A stretch of DNA of 32,804 nucleotides from Bryobacterales bacterium (GTDB lineage: Bacteria > Acidobacteriota > Terriglobia > Bryobacterales > Bryobacteraceae), in contig DAIDIH010000138.1 of the NCBI GenBank assembly GCA_027459465.1, positions 1 to 32,804 on the forward strand, read 5' to 3'. Below, in pieces: positions 1 to 7,344 of this stretch. The position numbers and the translations under genes were made by a program. The notes beneath the pieces were generated by a model. The model saw only the letters and a program-made list of their open reading frames with translations, was not told the origin of the DNA and ran no database searches. The number at the start of each line of letters is the position of its first letter. The first letter of the stretch is position 1.

Positions 1-1
1 G

Positions 2-913
2 CCCGTCAACCGGATCGGCCAGATCAGCGGCGGAAAATCAAAACGCACTGGAGAAATCGATGTCGCTCTGCTCCAGAGCCTGCATCGGAAGGGTGAAACG
101 AAAGACCTCGTTGCGGAGTACGGCCACGTCGTGGTGGACGAGTGCCATCACCTTTCAGCGGTTACGTTTGAACAGGTAATGCGACAGGTGAAGGCCAGGT
201 ATGTACTCGGATTGACGGCTACGCCGATTCGGAAGGATGGCCACCACCCGATCATCTATATGCAATGTGGTCCAAGCCGATTCAACCTCCCGGTCCGGTC
301 TCAGGTCGAGGCCAGCCCGTTCGAACATCTGGTAAGACCGCAAGCGACGAACGTCACATGGACCAATGAACCGGCTCCCACAATTCAGGGACTCTACGCT
401 TTGTTGACAGTGGACAATGAACGCAATTCGCAGATTATCAGCGATGTCATAGCGGCGGTGGCCCGCGGCAGATCGCCTCTGGTGCTGTCCGGTCGTACGG
501 ATCACGTGGAATGGCTCAGCACTCGATTGCGGGAACGTGTTGAGCACGTCTTCGTCCTGAAGGGTGGAATGGGCGCGAAGCAACGCGCAGAAGTGGCTGA
601 GAGATTTGCCGCTACAGCGAATTTGCCTCGCGTGATCGTCGCAACAGGCAGTTACATCGGTGAAGGCTTCGATGATTCGCGCCTGGATACCCTCTTCCTT
701 GCGATGCCAATCTCGTGGCGTGGAACTCTACAGCAGTATGTTGGCCGCCTGCATCGTCTCCACGACAACAAACGGGTTGTGGAGGTCTTCGACTACGTCG
801 ACTCCAATATCCTCATGCTTGCGCGAATGTTCGAGAGGCGTCTTCGCGGGTACAAGGCCCTCGGATACTCCATTCAGCCGGCAGAGACAGCTCGTTCGGC
901 TGCGGAACCATAG
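2..913 (+). CDS. Superfamily II DEAD/DEAH-type helicase, C-terminal part (5' end outside window)
   Basis: The frame is open from base 2, so the gene starts left of the window. It encodes an ATP-driven nucleic-acid helicase/translocase of superfamily II. The Walker B motif VVVDECHH is encoded at about 128-151, followed by motif III (LTATP, about 212-226), then motif V-like GEGFDDSRLDTL and motif VI QYVGRLHR in the second RecA-like domain. It ends with a short tail (DYVDSN...RRLRGYKALGY) and the stop at 911-913. From memory, this arrangement resembles the helicase half of AEP primase-helicase proteins of TOTE-type conflict systems; the primase part cannot be seen here, so that is inference. The DNA is visibly less GC-rich than the genes after 2500. 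Its position beside a tRNA fragment suggests it is cargo of an integrated element. The helicase call is secure; the system is not. Confidence 0.85.
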   Translation, partial: PVNRIGQISGGKSKRTGEIDVALLQSLHRKGETKDLVAEYGHVVVDECHHLSAVTFEQVMRQVKARYVLGLTATPIRKDGHHPIIYMQCGPSRFNLPVRSQVEASPFEHLVRPQATNVTWTNEPAPTIQGLYALLTVDNERNSQIISDVIAAVARGRSPLVLSGRTDHVEWLSTRLRERVEHVFVLKGGMGAKQRAEVAERFAATANLPRVIVATGSYIGEGFDDSRLDTLFLAMPISWRGTLQQYVGRLHRLHDNKRVVEVFDYVDSNILMLARMFERRLRGYKALGYSIQPAETARSAAEP

Positions 914-932
914 GGCCGAACCGGACTTCATG

Positions 933-954
933 CCGTATCAAAACCGTATCAAAA
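933..954. repeat. Two tandem copies of an 11-nt repeat, possible recombinase arm sites
   Basis: The unit CCGTATCAAAA occurs twice, back to back (933-943 and 944-954), just after the helicase stop and about 115 bp before the tRNA-Val fragment. Short direct repeats at this distance from an attachment core are typical of integrase arm-type or excisionase sites. That role is inferred; only the repeat itself is seen. Confidence 0.6.
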
Positions 955-1033
955 CCCCATCTGTTGAGCCGATGGGAGTTGCGTGTTTGAGCGAGAGCAG
1001 ACTCCCCAAAGAATTGAAAACACAGAACACGGA

Positions 1034-1051
1034 ATGGAACCGATGGAACCG
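1034..1051. repeat. Two tandem copies of a 9-nt repeat beside the attachment site
   Basis: ATGGAACCG is repeated at 1034-1042 and 1043-1051, some 20 bp before the tRNA fragment. With the 11-nt repeats at 933-954 it makes a repeat-rich, comparatively AT-rich 160-bp stretch without a convincing gene. It may be a second set of protein-binding sites of the integrated element. Confidence 0.5.
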
Positions 1052-1069
1052 AAAGAATAAGTTTAACTT

Positions 1070-1115
1070 CTTCACACGCAGGAGGTCCGGGGTTCGAGTC
1101 CCTGCGCGCCCACCA
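1070..1115 (+). other. 3' fragment of tRNA-Val(CAC); probable attachment site (att) of an integrated element
   Basis: The 3' half of a tRNA is recognisable. An anticodon loop TTCACAC (anticodon CAC, Val) lies at 1071-1077, and the 3' anticodon strand GCAGG at 1078-1082. The variable loop AGGTC follows, then the T stem and loop with TTCGAGT at 1093-1099 and its 3' strand CCCTG, the acceptor 3' strand CGCGCCC at 1105-1111, discriminator A1112 and CCA at 1113-1115. The 5' half is absent: no GGGCGCG acceptor strand or D arm lies upstream, and the matching 5' anticodon strand CCTGC is replaced by unrelated sequence. This is the signature of a tRNA 3' end duplicated by integrase-mediated insertion. 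The intact tRNA-Val(CAC) should then lie at the other end of the element, left of the window. Confidence 0.75.
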
Positions 1116-1141
1116 CAAGCCGCTGTTTCCCCAGCCGGTTG

Positions 1142-1147
1142 TATAAT
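1142..1147 (+). promoter_or_regulatory. Consensus -10 element (TATAAT) for the hydrolase gene, possibly leaderless
   Basis: A perfect TATAAT ends 8 nt before the ATG at 1156, and the gap is almost all C. No Shine-Dalgarno sequence and no clear -35 box are visible. Transcription would start at about 1154-1156, giving a leaderless or nearly leaderless mRNA. Mapping is by motif only. Confidence 0.5.
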
Positions 1148-1155
1148 CCCCCCCG

Positions 1156-2058
1156 ATGACCTTCGTGCGGCTGATCCTCATTCTGGTTGTGTGCCGCGCT
1201 GTGGTCGCGGCACAAGGCATTCACCCCGCTGTCCTGTGGAAGCGGCCAGTTGCGGATGCGGATCGCAAACTTGCTTATGGCAAGGATGCATTGCAATTTG
1301 GCGAGTTGCGGTTGCCGAAGGCCGCTGGTCCGCACGCCGTTGTGATCCTGGTGCACGGCGGGTGCTTTGTGAACCGGTTCCCCCGGCGGGACCCGCGAGA
1401 TACGTCGTATGAGCCGCTCCGCCCGTTAGCCGCGGCACTGGCCGATGCGGGAGTCGCGACGTGGAATCTTGAGTACCGGCGCGCGGGTGATCCTGGGGGC
1501 GGATGGCCGGGAAGCTTTGTCGATCTGGCCGCCGGCACGGATTTCTTGCGAACCATCGCGCAGGCCGATCGGTTGGATCTCCATCGTGTCGTATTGGTGG
1601 GGCATTCCTCGGGCGGAATGCTCGTGTACTGGCTCGCCGCCCGTCCGAAACTGCCTCGGACTAATCCTCTCTACTCGAAGAATCCTCTGCCTGTGAAGGC
1701 TTTCGTGAATATCGATGCTCCGCCTGACCTGGCCGCGGCTCAGCCGCTCGAAGGAAAGTTTTGTCCGGTTCCCGGCATCTCCGAATTCATGGGCGGCACC
1801 GCGGCCGAGCAGCCGGCACGGTACGCCGCGGCTTCAGCCATGTCCCTCCTGCCAATCGGCGTTCCGCAAACTGTCGTTGCGGGCGGACTGCTGAACGGTT
1901 TCAACGATCTGGTTAGCAGCTATGAAGCGGCGGCAACATCCAAGGGAGATTCGGTGAAGGTGGTGAAACTGGAAGGCTCCGGGCATTTCGACATGCTGGC
2001 GCCGGAGAGCCAATATGGGAAGCAGCTTATTGAGGTCATTCTCAGCTTGGCGCAGTAG
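1156..2058 (+). CDS. Secreted alpha/beta hydrolase (esterase/acetyl-hydrolase type)
   Basis: The protein has 300 residues with an N-terminal signal peptide (about 1-19, MTFVRLILILVVCRAVVAAQ region). The alpha/beta-hydrolase core shows the oxyanion-hole motif HGG at 67-69, the nucleophile elbow G-H-S-S-G at 149-153 (probable nucleophile Ser151), and a C-terminal histidine in GSGHFDML near residue 276 that would complete the catalytic triad. Family members cleave ester bonds (carboxylesterase, acetylxylan or kynurenine-formamidase-like enzymes); the substrate cannot be told. The ATG at 1156 is chosen because it directly precedes the signal peptide. The gene is alone on its strand, lies between two copies of the tRNA-Val 3' end, and has a consensus -10 box 8 nt before its start. 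Confidence 0.8.
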   Translation: MTFVRLILILVVCRAVVAAQGIHPAVLWKRPVADADRKLAYGKDALQFGELRLPKAAGPHAVVILVHGGCFVNRFPRRDPRDTSYEPLRPLAAALADAGVATWNLEYRRAGDPGGGWPGSFVDLAAGTDFLRTIAQADRLDLHRVVLVGHSSGGMLVYWLAARPKLPRTNPLYSKNPLPVKAFVNIDAPPDLAAAQPLEGKFCPVPGISEFMGGTAAEQPARYAAASAMSLLPIGVPQTVVAGGLLNGFNDLVSSYEAAATSKGDSVKVVKLEGSGHFDMLAPESQYGKQLIEVILSLAQ

Positions 2059-2084
2059 AAGCCATTCGCGCTTGGCAAGGCTCA

Positions 2085-2364
2085 TTGGTTTAACTGGCCT
2101 GTCCGGTTCAGGAAAAGGTGGACCTGGATTGTGCCGGGCTCCGGCGGGCTGTCTGCTTGCAGGAAGCGTTTTCCATCGGCCGCGGTATCGAAGTGCGGAC
2201 CGGCAATCGGGGCGCGCCAGAAGTGCGCCGGGAATGGTTTCGCCGGGACCCGCTTGCTCCGTGAATCGCGCGCGACAGACCTCAGCCATTCCGCCCGCGC
2301 CAAAGGGATCTGTAATCTCATACGGGCCAGGACGGTTCCCCGAAATCAGAGGGTCAAGTATCAA
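2085..2364 (-). pseudogene. Collapsed relic of an eukaryotic-like Ser/Thr protein kinase (N- and C-terminal ends only)
   Basis: Reading leftwards from 2364, the first 33 codons carry GPYEITDPFGAGGMAEVCRA, a close match to the glycine-rich ATP-binding loop that opens Acidobacteria PknB-type kinases (PYEI...LGAGGMGEVYRA). In a different minus frame, 2192-2085 encodes FDTAADGKRFLQ...LNRTGQLNQ followed by a stop. This matches the extreme C-terminus of the same class of kinases with a TolB/WD40-like sensor tail (FDVSPDGKRFL...VLNWTAELKK). Everything between (the rest of the kinase domain, membrane segment and propeller) is missing and the two pieces are out of frame, so no kinase can be made. The gene appears to have been lost by a large internal deletion plus decay. 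The stretch 2059-2494 holds nothing else but the second tRNA-end copy. Confidence 0.6.
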
Positions 2365-2420
2365 AGGATCGTCCCCTGACTGGTTGTGGGAGGTCGTGGA
2401 GTTTGACGGGACGTGCGTCA

Positions 2421-2440
2421 GAGTCCCTGCGCGCCCACCA
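2421..2440 (+). repeat. Second copy of the tRNA-Val 3' end (degenerate attachment site)
   Basis: GAGTCCCTGCGCGCCCACCA at 2421-2440 is identical to 1096-1115, including the terminal CCA. After one mismatch the next five bases (AAGCC) also match. Upstream only scattered similarity to the T arm remains (GAGGTC, GACGGGACG), so this is an eroded copy. It lies 54 bp before the TolC-like gene and delimits a 1.3-kb segment with the hydrolase and the kinase relic. Its likely origin is an older integration at the same tRNA gene. Confidence 0.65.
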
Positions 2441-2494
2441 AAAGCCCCGAATTTGCTGCGCCGTTTGAATCAGAGCAAGGTACTCTTAAGGGGT

Positions 2495-3784
2495 ATGAAA
2501 CGGCTGTGGCTTGTTGCTCTTATCCCCTGTCTGCTGCGCGCTGAGGTGCACGAGCTTACGCTCAAGCAGGCGATTGATCTGGCGCTTCATCAGAATCCGG
2601 AAGTGATCATGGCGCGGCTTGACGAAGAGAAGGCGCAGTATGGCGTCCGGCTTGCGAAGGATCCGTTCATTCCGAAGGTTTACACCGGAAGCGGGGCGGC
2701 TTACACTTACGGCTATCCGAACACGATCGACGGCGCGGCGCCATCGATCATCCAGATGCGGACCGACATGGCCATCTACAACCGGAGCAAGAGCTACGCT
2801 CTGGCGGAGGCGCGGGAGACATCGCGGGGAGCGGGATTCGACGCGCAGGCGAAGACGGAGGACATTGTTTATCGAACGGCGACGCTGTTTCTCGACGCCG
2901 AGCAGGCCGAGAGGAACGTGGAACTGGCGCGGCAGGAGCGGGAGAGCTATGAGCGGGTGCGCGCCGTGGTGGCCTCGCGGGTGGCCGAGGGCCGGGAGTT
3001 GGAGCTGGCGGGCCGGCGGGCCGATGTCGATCTTGCGCGATCGCAGCAGCGGGAAGGAGTGCTGAGTTCGGACCAGGCATACACGGAGGGATCGCTTGCG
3101 ATGGTTTTGGGCTATCCTCCGGGAGACCGGGTGCGGGCGATTGCCGACGACGATTCACTTGCGGCGATGTTGTCCAAAGCGGAGCCGGAGAGCGAGGACG
3201 CGGCGGTGACTGGGGCGATGGCGTCGAGCCGGACGATTCGCTCGCTGCAGTCGCAGGTGGCGGCGAAGTCGCTCGAGATTCGCAGCCAGAGAGCGATGCG
3301 GCTGCCGACGATCAATCTTGTGGCGCAGTATTCGCTGTTTGCCAAGAGCACGTATCAGGCGTATTTCGGAAAGTTCCAGCGAAACAACGCGCAGTTAGGA
3401 TTCGATATCGAGATGCCGCTGCTGGTGGGCTCGGCGAGTTCCGCGCTGGCGGCGCAGGCGGAGGCGGACGTGGAAAAGCTGCGTCAGCAGGTGAAGATGG
3501 AACGCGACCGGGTATCGCTCGAAGCGCGGCGCGTATACGCTCAGATGAAGGATCTGCGGGACGCGAGGAACCTGGCGAAACTGGACCTGGAGGTTTCGCG
3601 GGAACAGCTTTCGGTGTTGCTGGCGCAGATGGATGAGGGCAGGGCGACGTCGCAGCAGGTGGACCTTGCGCGGGTGGAGGAGGAAGAGAAGTGGATGACG
3701 TATTACAGTGCGGAACGGGATCTGGAGACGGCCCGGCTGCAGATGCTGAAGCAATCCGGCGGCTTGCTTGCTGCTCTAAAATAA
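2495..3784 (+). CDS. TolC-family outer membrane efflux/secretion channel protein
   Basis: This is a 429-residue protein with a signal peptide (MKRLWLVALIPCLLRA), followed directly by the family's opening LTLKQAIDLALHQNPEV. Two long coiled-coil helical repeats follow, rich in Ala, Arg, Glu and Gln (about residues 60-220 and 250-420), as in outer membrane factors that form trimeric export tunnels with an inner-membrane pump or ABC exporter. Length is usual for TolC proteins. The frame stays open further upstream, but the ATG at 2495 is chosen because it precedes the signal peptide and has AAGGGG just before it; a TACTCT -10-like hexamer sits at 2481-2486. No adaptor or pump gene is adjacent; a TPR lipoprotein follows after 61 bp, so the partner must be encoded elsewhere. 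Confidence 0.88.
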   Translation: MKRLWLVALIPCLLRAEVHELTLKQAIDLALHQNPEVIMARLDEEKAQYGVRLAKDPFIPKVYTGSGAAYTYGYPNTIDGAAPSIIQMRTDMAIYNRSKSYALAEARETSRGAGFDAQAKTEDIVYRTATLFLDAEQAERNVELARQERESYERVRAVVASRVAEGRELELAGRRADVDLARSQQREGVLSSDQAYTEGSLAMVLGYPPGDRVRAIADDDSLAAMLSKAEPESEDAAVTGAMASSRTIRSLQSQVAAKSLEIRSQRAMRLPTINLVAQYSLFAKSTYQAYFGKFQRNNAQLGFDIEMPLLVGSASSALAAQAEADVEKLRQQVKMERDRVSLEARRVYAQMKDLRDARNLAKLDLEVSREQLSVLLAQMDEGRATSQQVDLARVEEEEKWMTYYSAERDLETARLQMLKQSGGLLAALK

Positions 3785-3845
3785 GGTATTTCGACGATTC
3801 CGCCGATGAAAGGGGTAGCGCCGATCAAGCGCAAGACAGGAGACT

Positions 3846-6242
3846 ATGATGAATGGTATGAGTCTCAGGAAAGTCCGGGTGGGTATCGGGAGCGGGCTTT
3901 TGCTGCTGCTGGTGGGCGCATTGGGCGCATGTCACCGGGATCCGAGAGAAGCCAGCCGGAGGTATGTCGAGAAGGGGAACAAGTACTTCGCGCGGGACAA
4001 ATACAAAGAAGCGTCGATCATGTACCGGCGGGCCTTGCAGGAGGATATGAAGAACCCGGACGCGTACTACAGGCTGGGATTGGTGGATCTGAAGGAGCAA
4101 CGGTTCAGCGAGGCGGCGCATGCGTTGCAGCGGGCGGTGCAGCTTGACCCAAAGAATGCCGACGGAGCGTCGAAGCTGGCGGATCTGTATTTTGCCAGTT
4201 ACATACAAAATCCGCCGCAGCGCAAGCCTGAACTGGATGAAGTGAAATCGCTCGACGCGACGCTGCTAAAGCAGGACGCGAATTCCTACGACGGGCTGAG
4301 ACTGAAGGGGTTTCTGGCCTTAACCGAGCAGAAGCTGCCGGAAGCGATCGCGGCGTTGGAGGCGGCGGACAAGGTGAAGCCGAATCAGCCGGACCTTGTG
4401 GCGACGCTGTGCCAGACCCTGGTAGCCAACAAGCAGGCGGACGAGGCGGAGGCGAGGGCGAAGGGGCTGGTCGCGGCGCGGCCCGACTACGGTCCGATTT
4501 ACGACTTTCTTGCCAGGTACTATGCGAGGAGCGGCCGGCCGGGCGACGCCGAGCAGGTGCTGCGGTTGAAGTGCAAGAACAACCCGAAGAACGGCGACTA
4601 TCTTGCTGAGCTGGCGGGATTCTATCTGGCGACGAAGCAGACGGACAAGGAGACGGCGGCGATTAATCAACTGACCGGGTCCGCACAAACGATTCCGGAT
4701 GCGTACCTCATTGCGGGCAACTTCTATTTACACACGCAGCAGCCCGATGCCGCGCTTGCCGAGTACCACAAGGGCGAGAGCGCGCAACCGAACCGGCGAT
4801 CGATTTATTGGATGGCGGAAGCGCAGGCTTTGGCCGGGACGGGCAAGCCGGATGAAGCGGCCAAGCTGGTGGACCAGATCATACAGAAGGATTCGAAGAA
4901 CACCGATGCGGTTGTGATGCGCGCGGCGCTGCGCATGCGGAAGAACACGCTTGCCGAAGTGGAGAGCGCGATCACGGACCTGCAGGGGGTATTGGCGAAG
5001 CAGGGCGACGCGGCCAACCTGGCGCAGATCCACTTTACCCTGGGGCGGGCGTATGTGAATAAGTACCAGTTGCAGCGGACGAGCGCGAGTAAGTCGGTGC
5101 TGCTGGGGGATCTTGATCAGGCGCGGATTCAGATGGAGCAGGCGATTCAGGTCGCCAAGGACAGCCAGGGCATCCAATTCACGGCGGCGCAGATTGCGCT
5201 GGCGCAGGTTTCGATCTACCGCGAGGAACCGGCGCGCGCGGCGCAACTGATGACCGACGTGCTGTCGAACGAACCCGGGAACCTGTCCGCGTTGATGCTA
5301 CGGAGCTCGGCGGAGATCAGTCTGAAGAAGTATGAGGACGCGCGGAAGGACCTTGAAGCGTTCCTGAAGGTGATGCCGAGCAACCGCGACGCCATCTACC
5401 AGTTGGCGACGGTTAATTTCCTCGAAGGGAAATACGACGCCGCCGACGAAGGCTATGAGGCTCTGATCAAGGCAGGAGACGCGCGGGGATTGCCGGGACT
5501 GGTCGATTCCAAGGACCGCCAGGGGAAGTATCAGGAGGCGATTCAGTTACTCGAAGGGGCGTTGGCCAAGGGGAAGAATGCCGATTTCTTCCGCTTCATG
5601 CTGGCGAATACGCAGGCGATGGCGGGGCAGTACGTTCCGGCGATTCAGAACTATAACCAGCTCATTGCGTCGAACCCGAAGGTGGAAGATCTGTATCTGC
5701 GATTGGGAGAAGCGGAGCTTCGCGCCGGGCAGCCGGAGCCGGGGATCGAGGCGCTCAAGAAAGCGTATCAGCTATCGCCGAACAGCACCGGTGCGCCGCT
5801 GCGATTGGGGATTGTTTATCAGAGCCTGGGACGGGACGAGGAGGCAAGGCAACAATACGAAGCGGTGCTGAAGATAGACCCGAACCAGGCGGTTGCTCTG
5901 AACAACCTGGCGTACATGAGCGCCGAATCGGGAGGGGACCTGGACCAGGCATTGACGATGGCGCAACGGGCCAGCCAGCAGTTGCCGGACAATCTCGAAA
6001 TCAAGGACACGCTGGCCTATATTTACACCCGGAAGGGACTGACCGAGGAGGGTCTGCGGATGTTCCAGGATCTGGTGACGAAGGCGCCGGACAGCGCCCG
6101 ATTCCGGATCCACCTGGCGATGGCGTTGCTGCAGAAGGGCGATAAGACGTCGGCGCGGAAGGAACTTGATACGGCGATGGGTGAAAAGCCTTCTCAGGAC
6201 GAGCAGCGCCGCATCAAGGAACTCATGGCTAAGGCAAGCTGA
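3846..6242 (+). CDS. Large TPR-repeat lipoprotein (resembles PEP-CTERM/exosortase-system TPR proteins)
   Basis: This is a 798-residue predicted lipoprotein with a hydrophobic segment and lipobox L26-G27-A28-C29. The rest is an array of tetratricopeptide repeats, for example YYRLGLVDLKEQRFSEAAHA, AIAALEAADKVKPNQ, EAARQQYEAVLKIDPNQAVA and LAYIYTRKGLTEEGLRMF, forming a helical scaffold for protein contacts. Size, lipobox and repeat density resemble the TPR lipoprotein found with exosortase (PEP-CTERM/EpsH-type) exopolysaccharide loci. The following gene being a CAAX-protease homologue of the exosortase-associated type supports this, but no exosortase gene is in the window. AGGAG at 3838-3842 serves ATG 3846 or the adjacent ATG 3849. 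The next gene begins 11 bp after the stop, so the two are probably co-transcribed. Confidence 0.8.
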   Translation: MMNGMSLRKVRVGIGSGLLLLLVGALGACHRDPREASRRYVEKGNKYFARDKYKEASIMYRRALQEDMKNPDAYYRLGLVDLKEQRFSEAAHALQRAVQLDPKNADGASKLADLYFASYIQNPPQRKPELDEVKSLDATLLKQDANSYDGLRLKGFLALTEQKLPEAIAALEAADKVKPNQPDLVATLCQTLVANKQADEAEARAKGLVAARPDYGPIYDFLARYYARSGRPGDAEQVLRLKCKNNPKNGDYLAELAGFYLATKQTDKETAAINQLTGSAQTIPDAYLIAGNFYLHTQQPDAALAEYHKGESAQPNRRSIYWMAEAQALAGTGKPDEAAKLVDQIIQKDSKNTDAVVMRAALRMRKNTLAEVESAITDLQGVLAKQGDAANLAQIHFTLGRAYVNKYQLQRTSASKSVLLGDLDQARIQMEQAIQVAKDSQGIQFTAAQIALAQVSIYREEPARAAQLMTDVLSNEPGNLSALMLRSSAEISLKKYEDARKDLEAFLKVMPSNRDAIYQLATVNFLEGKYDAADEGYEALIKAGDARGLPGLVDSKDRQGKYQEAIQLLEGALAKGKNADFFRFMLANTQAMAGQYVPAIQNYNQLIASNPKVEDLYLRLGEAELRAGQPEPGIEALKKAYQLSPNSTGAPLRLGIVYQSLGRDEEARQQYEAVLKIDPNQAVALNNLAYMSAESGGDLDQALTMAQRASQQLPDNLEIKDTLAYIYTRKGLTEEGLRMFQDLVTKAPDSARFRIHLAMALLQKGDKTSARKELDTAMGEKPSQDEQRRIKELMAKAS

Positions 6243-6253
6243 CTTTTGCCCCG

Positions 6254-6928
6254 GTGAAGCTCTCCACGCTGTTACAGCGGCCCGGTGTGGCCTACGTGGC
6301 GCCGTTCGCGCTCTTCCTCGCGCTGTTGCCCGTGGGGGACATGCTTCCGGCGCGGATCGACGCTCCGCTACGGCTCATTTTGCCTGCGCTGGCGATCTGG
6401 GTTTTCTCGCGCGATGTTGTGAGCTACAAAGCGCGCCAGATTCCGCTGAGCGTGGGCCTGGGCGTGGCTGTTTTCCTGCTTTGGATCGCGCCCGACGTGC
6501 TGATTCACGGTTATCGGGATTCGTGGCTGTTTCAGAATGAACTGACCGGAATGATTCATATTTCGATTCCGGAGCAACTGAGGCACGATCCGTGGATTTT
6601 GTTGGCGCGGTGCGCGCGGGCGGTGCTGATTGTTCCGGTGATCGAGGAGTTGTTCTGGCGCGCCTGGCTGATGCGGTGGCTGATCTCGCCGGATTTCGAA
6701 GCGATACCGTTGGGCGCTTTCGGCTGGTTCTCTTTTGTGGCGACAGCGATTCTGTTCGGACTCGAGCACGGGCCGTATTGGGATGTGGGTCTGGCGACGG
6801 GACTGATTTACAACGCCTGGATGATCCGGACCCGTTCGCTGGGGGACTGCATTCTGGTCCACGCGGTCACCAACGCGTGTTTGTGCGGGTACGTGATCGC
6901 CACGCAGCATTGGGAGTATTGGCTGTAG
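6254..6928 (+). CDS. CPBP-family (CAAX protease-like) membrane protein, exosortase-associated type
   Basis: The protein has 224 residues with about six to eight hydrophobic segments. It carries the hallmark motifs of the CPBP/Abi intramembrane protease family: E131-E132-x3-R136 (EELFWR), F168-x3-H172 (FGLEH) and H203-x3-N207 (HAVTN). The overall pattern, including EHGPYWDVGLATGLIYN, fits the CAAX-prenyl-protease-related proteins linked to exosortase systems (TIGR03008-like, from memory). The start is GTG 6254, 11 bp after the TPR lipoprotein stop; no ATG fits better. The role is probably an intramembrane metalloprotease in envelope protein processing, but the substrate is unknown. The gene converges on the minus-strand CoA-binding gene with only 8 bp between stops. 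Confidence 0.8.
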   Translation: MKLSTLLQRPGVAYVAPFALFLALLPVGDMLPARIDAPLRLILPALAIWVFSRDVVSYKARQIPLSVGLGVAVFLLWIAPDVLIHGYRDSWLFQNELTGMIHISIPEQLRHDPWILLARCARAVLIVPVIEELFWRAWLMRWLISPDFEAIPLGAFGWFSFVATAILFGLEHGPYWDVGLATGLIYNAWMIRTRSLGDCILVHAVTNACLCGYVIATQHWEYWL

Positions 6929-6936
6929 GCGAGGGA

Positions 6937-7344
6937 TCAGCGGGCCAGGCGCTGGTGGTCCTTTAGGATGCAGCGGTCCATGACGACGATGAGGCCGGCG
7001 GCGCGCGCTCTTGCGGCGGCTTCCTGGTTGACCACGCCTTCCTGCATCCATACGGCGCGCGCCCCGAGGCGGATGGCATCGTCGACGATGGGGGGCACGA
7101 ACTCGCTCCGCCGGAAGATATTGACGATATCGATTTTTCCGGGCACTTTGTCGAGGGTCGGATAGGCGTGTTCGCCGAGGACTTCGGTTTCCTGAGGATT
7201 CACCGGGACGATGCGGTAGCCGTGCTGCTGCATGTAGCCAGCGACGCCGTGGCTTGGGCGCAGAGGGTTGGACGACAGGCCGACGACCGCGATCACACGG
7301 CTGGTGCGGAGGAGATCCGCGATTTCATTCTTTTCCGGGGGCAT
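6937..7344 (-). CDS. CoA-binding domain protein (YccU-like)
   Basis: This is a 135-residue single-domain protein with a Rossmann-type CoA-binding fold. VIAVVGLSSNPLRPSHGVAG is the nucleotide loop, followed by GYRIVPVNPQE, IDIVNIFRRSEFVPPIVDDA, and AVWMQEGVVNQEAAARARAA, all diagnostic for the small YccU-like family related to the N-terminus of succinyl-CoA ligase alpha. Biochemical role is unknown for most members; CoA binding is expected. The frame continues upstream, but ATG 7344 gives the normal family length. The start overlaps the 3' end of the pseudouridine synthase gene by 20 bp, so it is probably the last gene of the scpA-scpB-rluB operon and translationally coupled. Confidence 0.85.
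   Translation of the reverse strand: MPPEKNEIADLLRTSRVIAVVGLSSNPLRPSHGVAGYMQQHGYRIVPVNPQETEVLGEHAYPTLDKVPGKIDIVNIFRRSEFVPPIVDDAIRLGARAVWMQEGVVNQEAAARARAAGLIVVMDRCILKDHQRLAR

Noticed and set aside
1070-1115. Complete tRNA-Val gene
   Set aside because: Only the part from the anticodon loop to CCA is present. No 5' acceptor strand or D arm can be found upstream, so it cannot fold as a tRNA.
660-1412. Long open frame across the helicase end, the tRNA fragment and the hydrolase start
   Set aside because: It runs through the tRNA 3' end and overlaps two well-supported genes in other frames; the translation has no recognisable domain.
2015-2494. A 160-residue N-terminal extension of the TolC-like protein
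   Set aside because: The extension reads through the kinase relic and the second tRNA-end copy and precedes a normal signal peptide at 2495, so it is an open-frame accident of GC-rich DNA.
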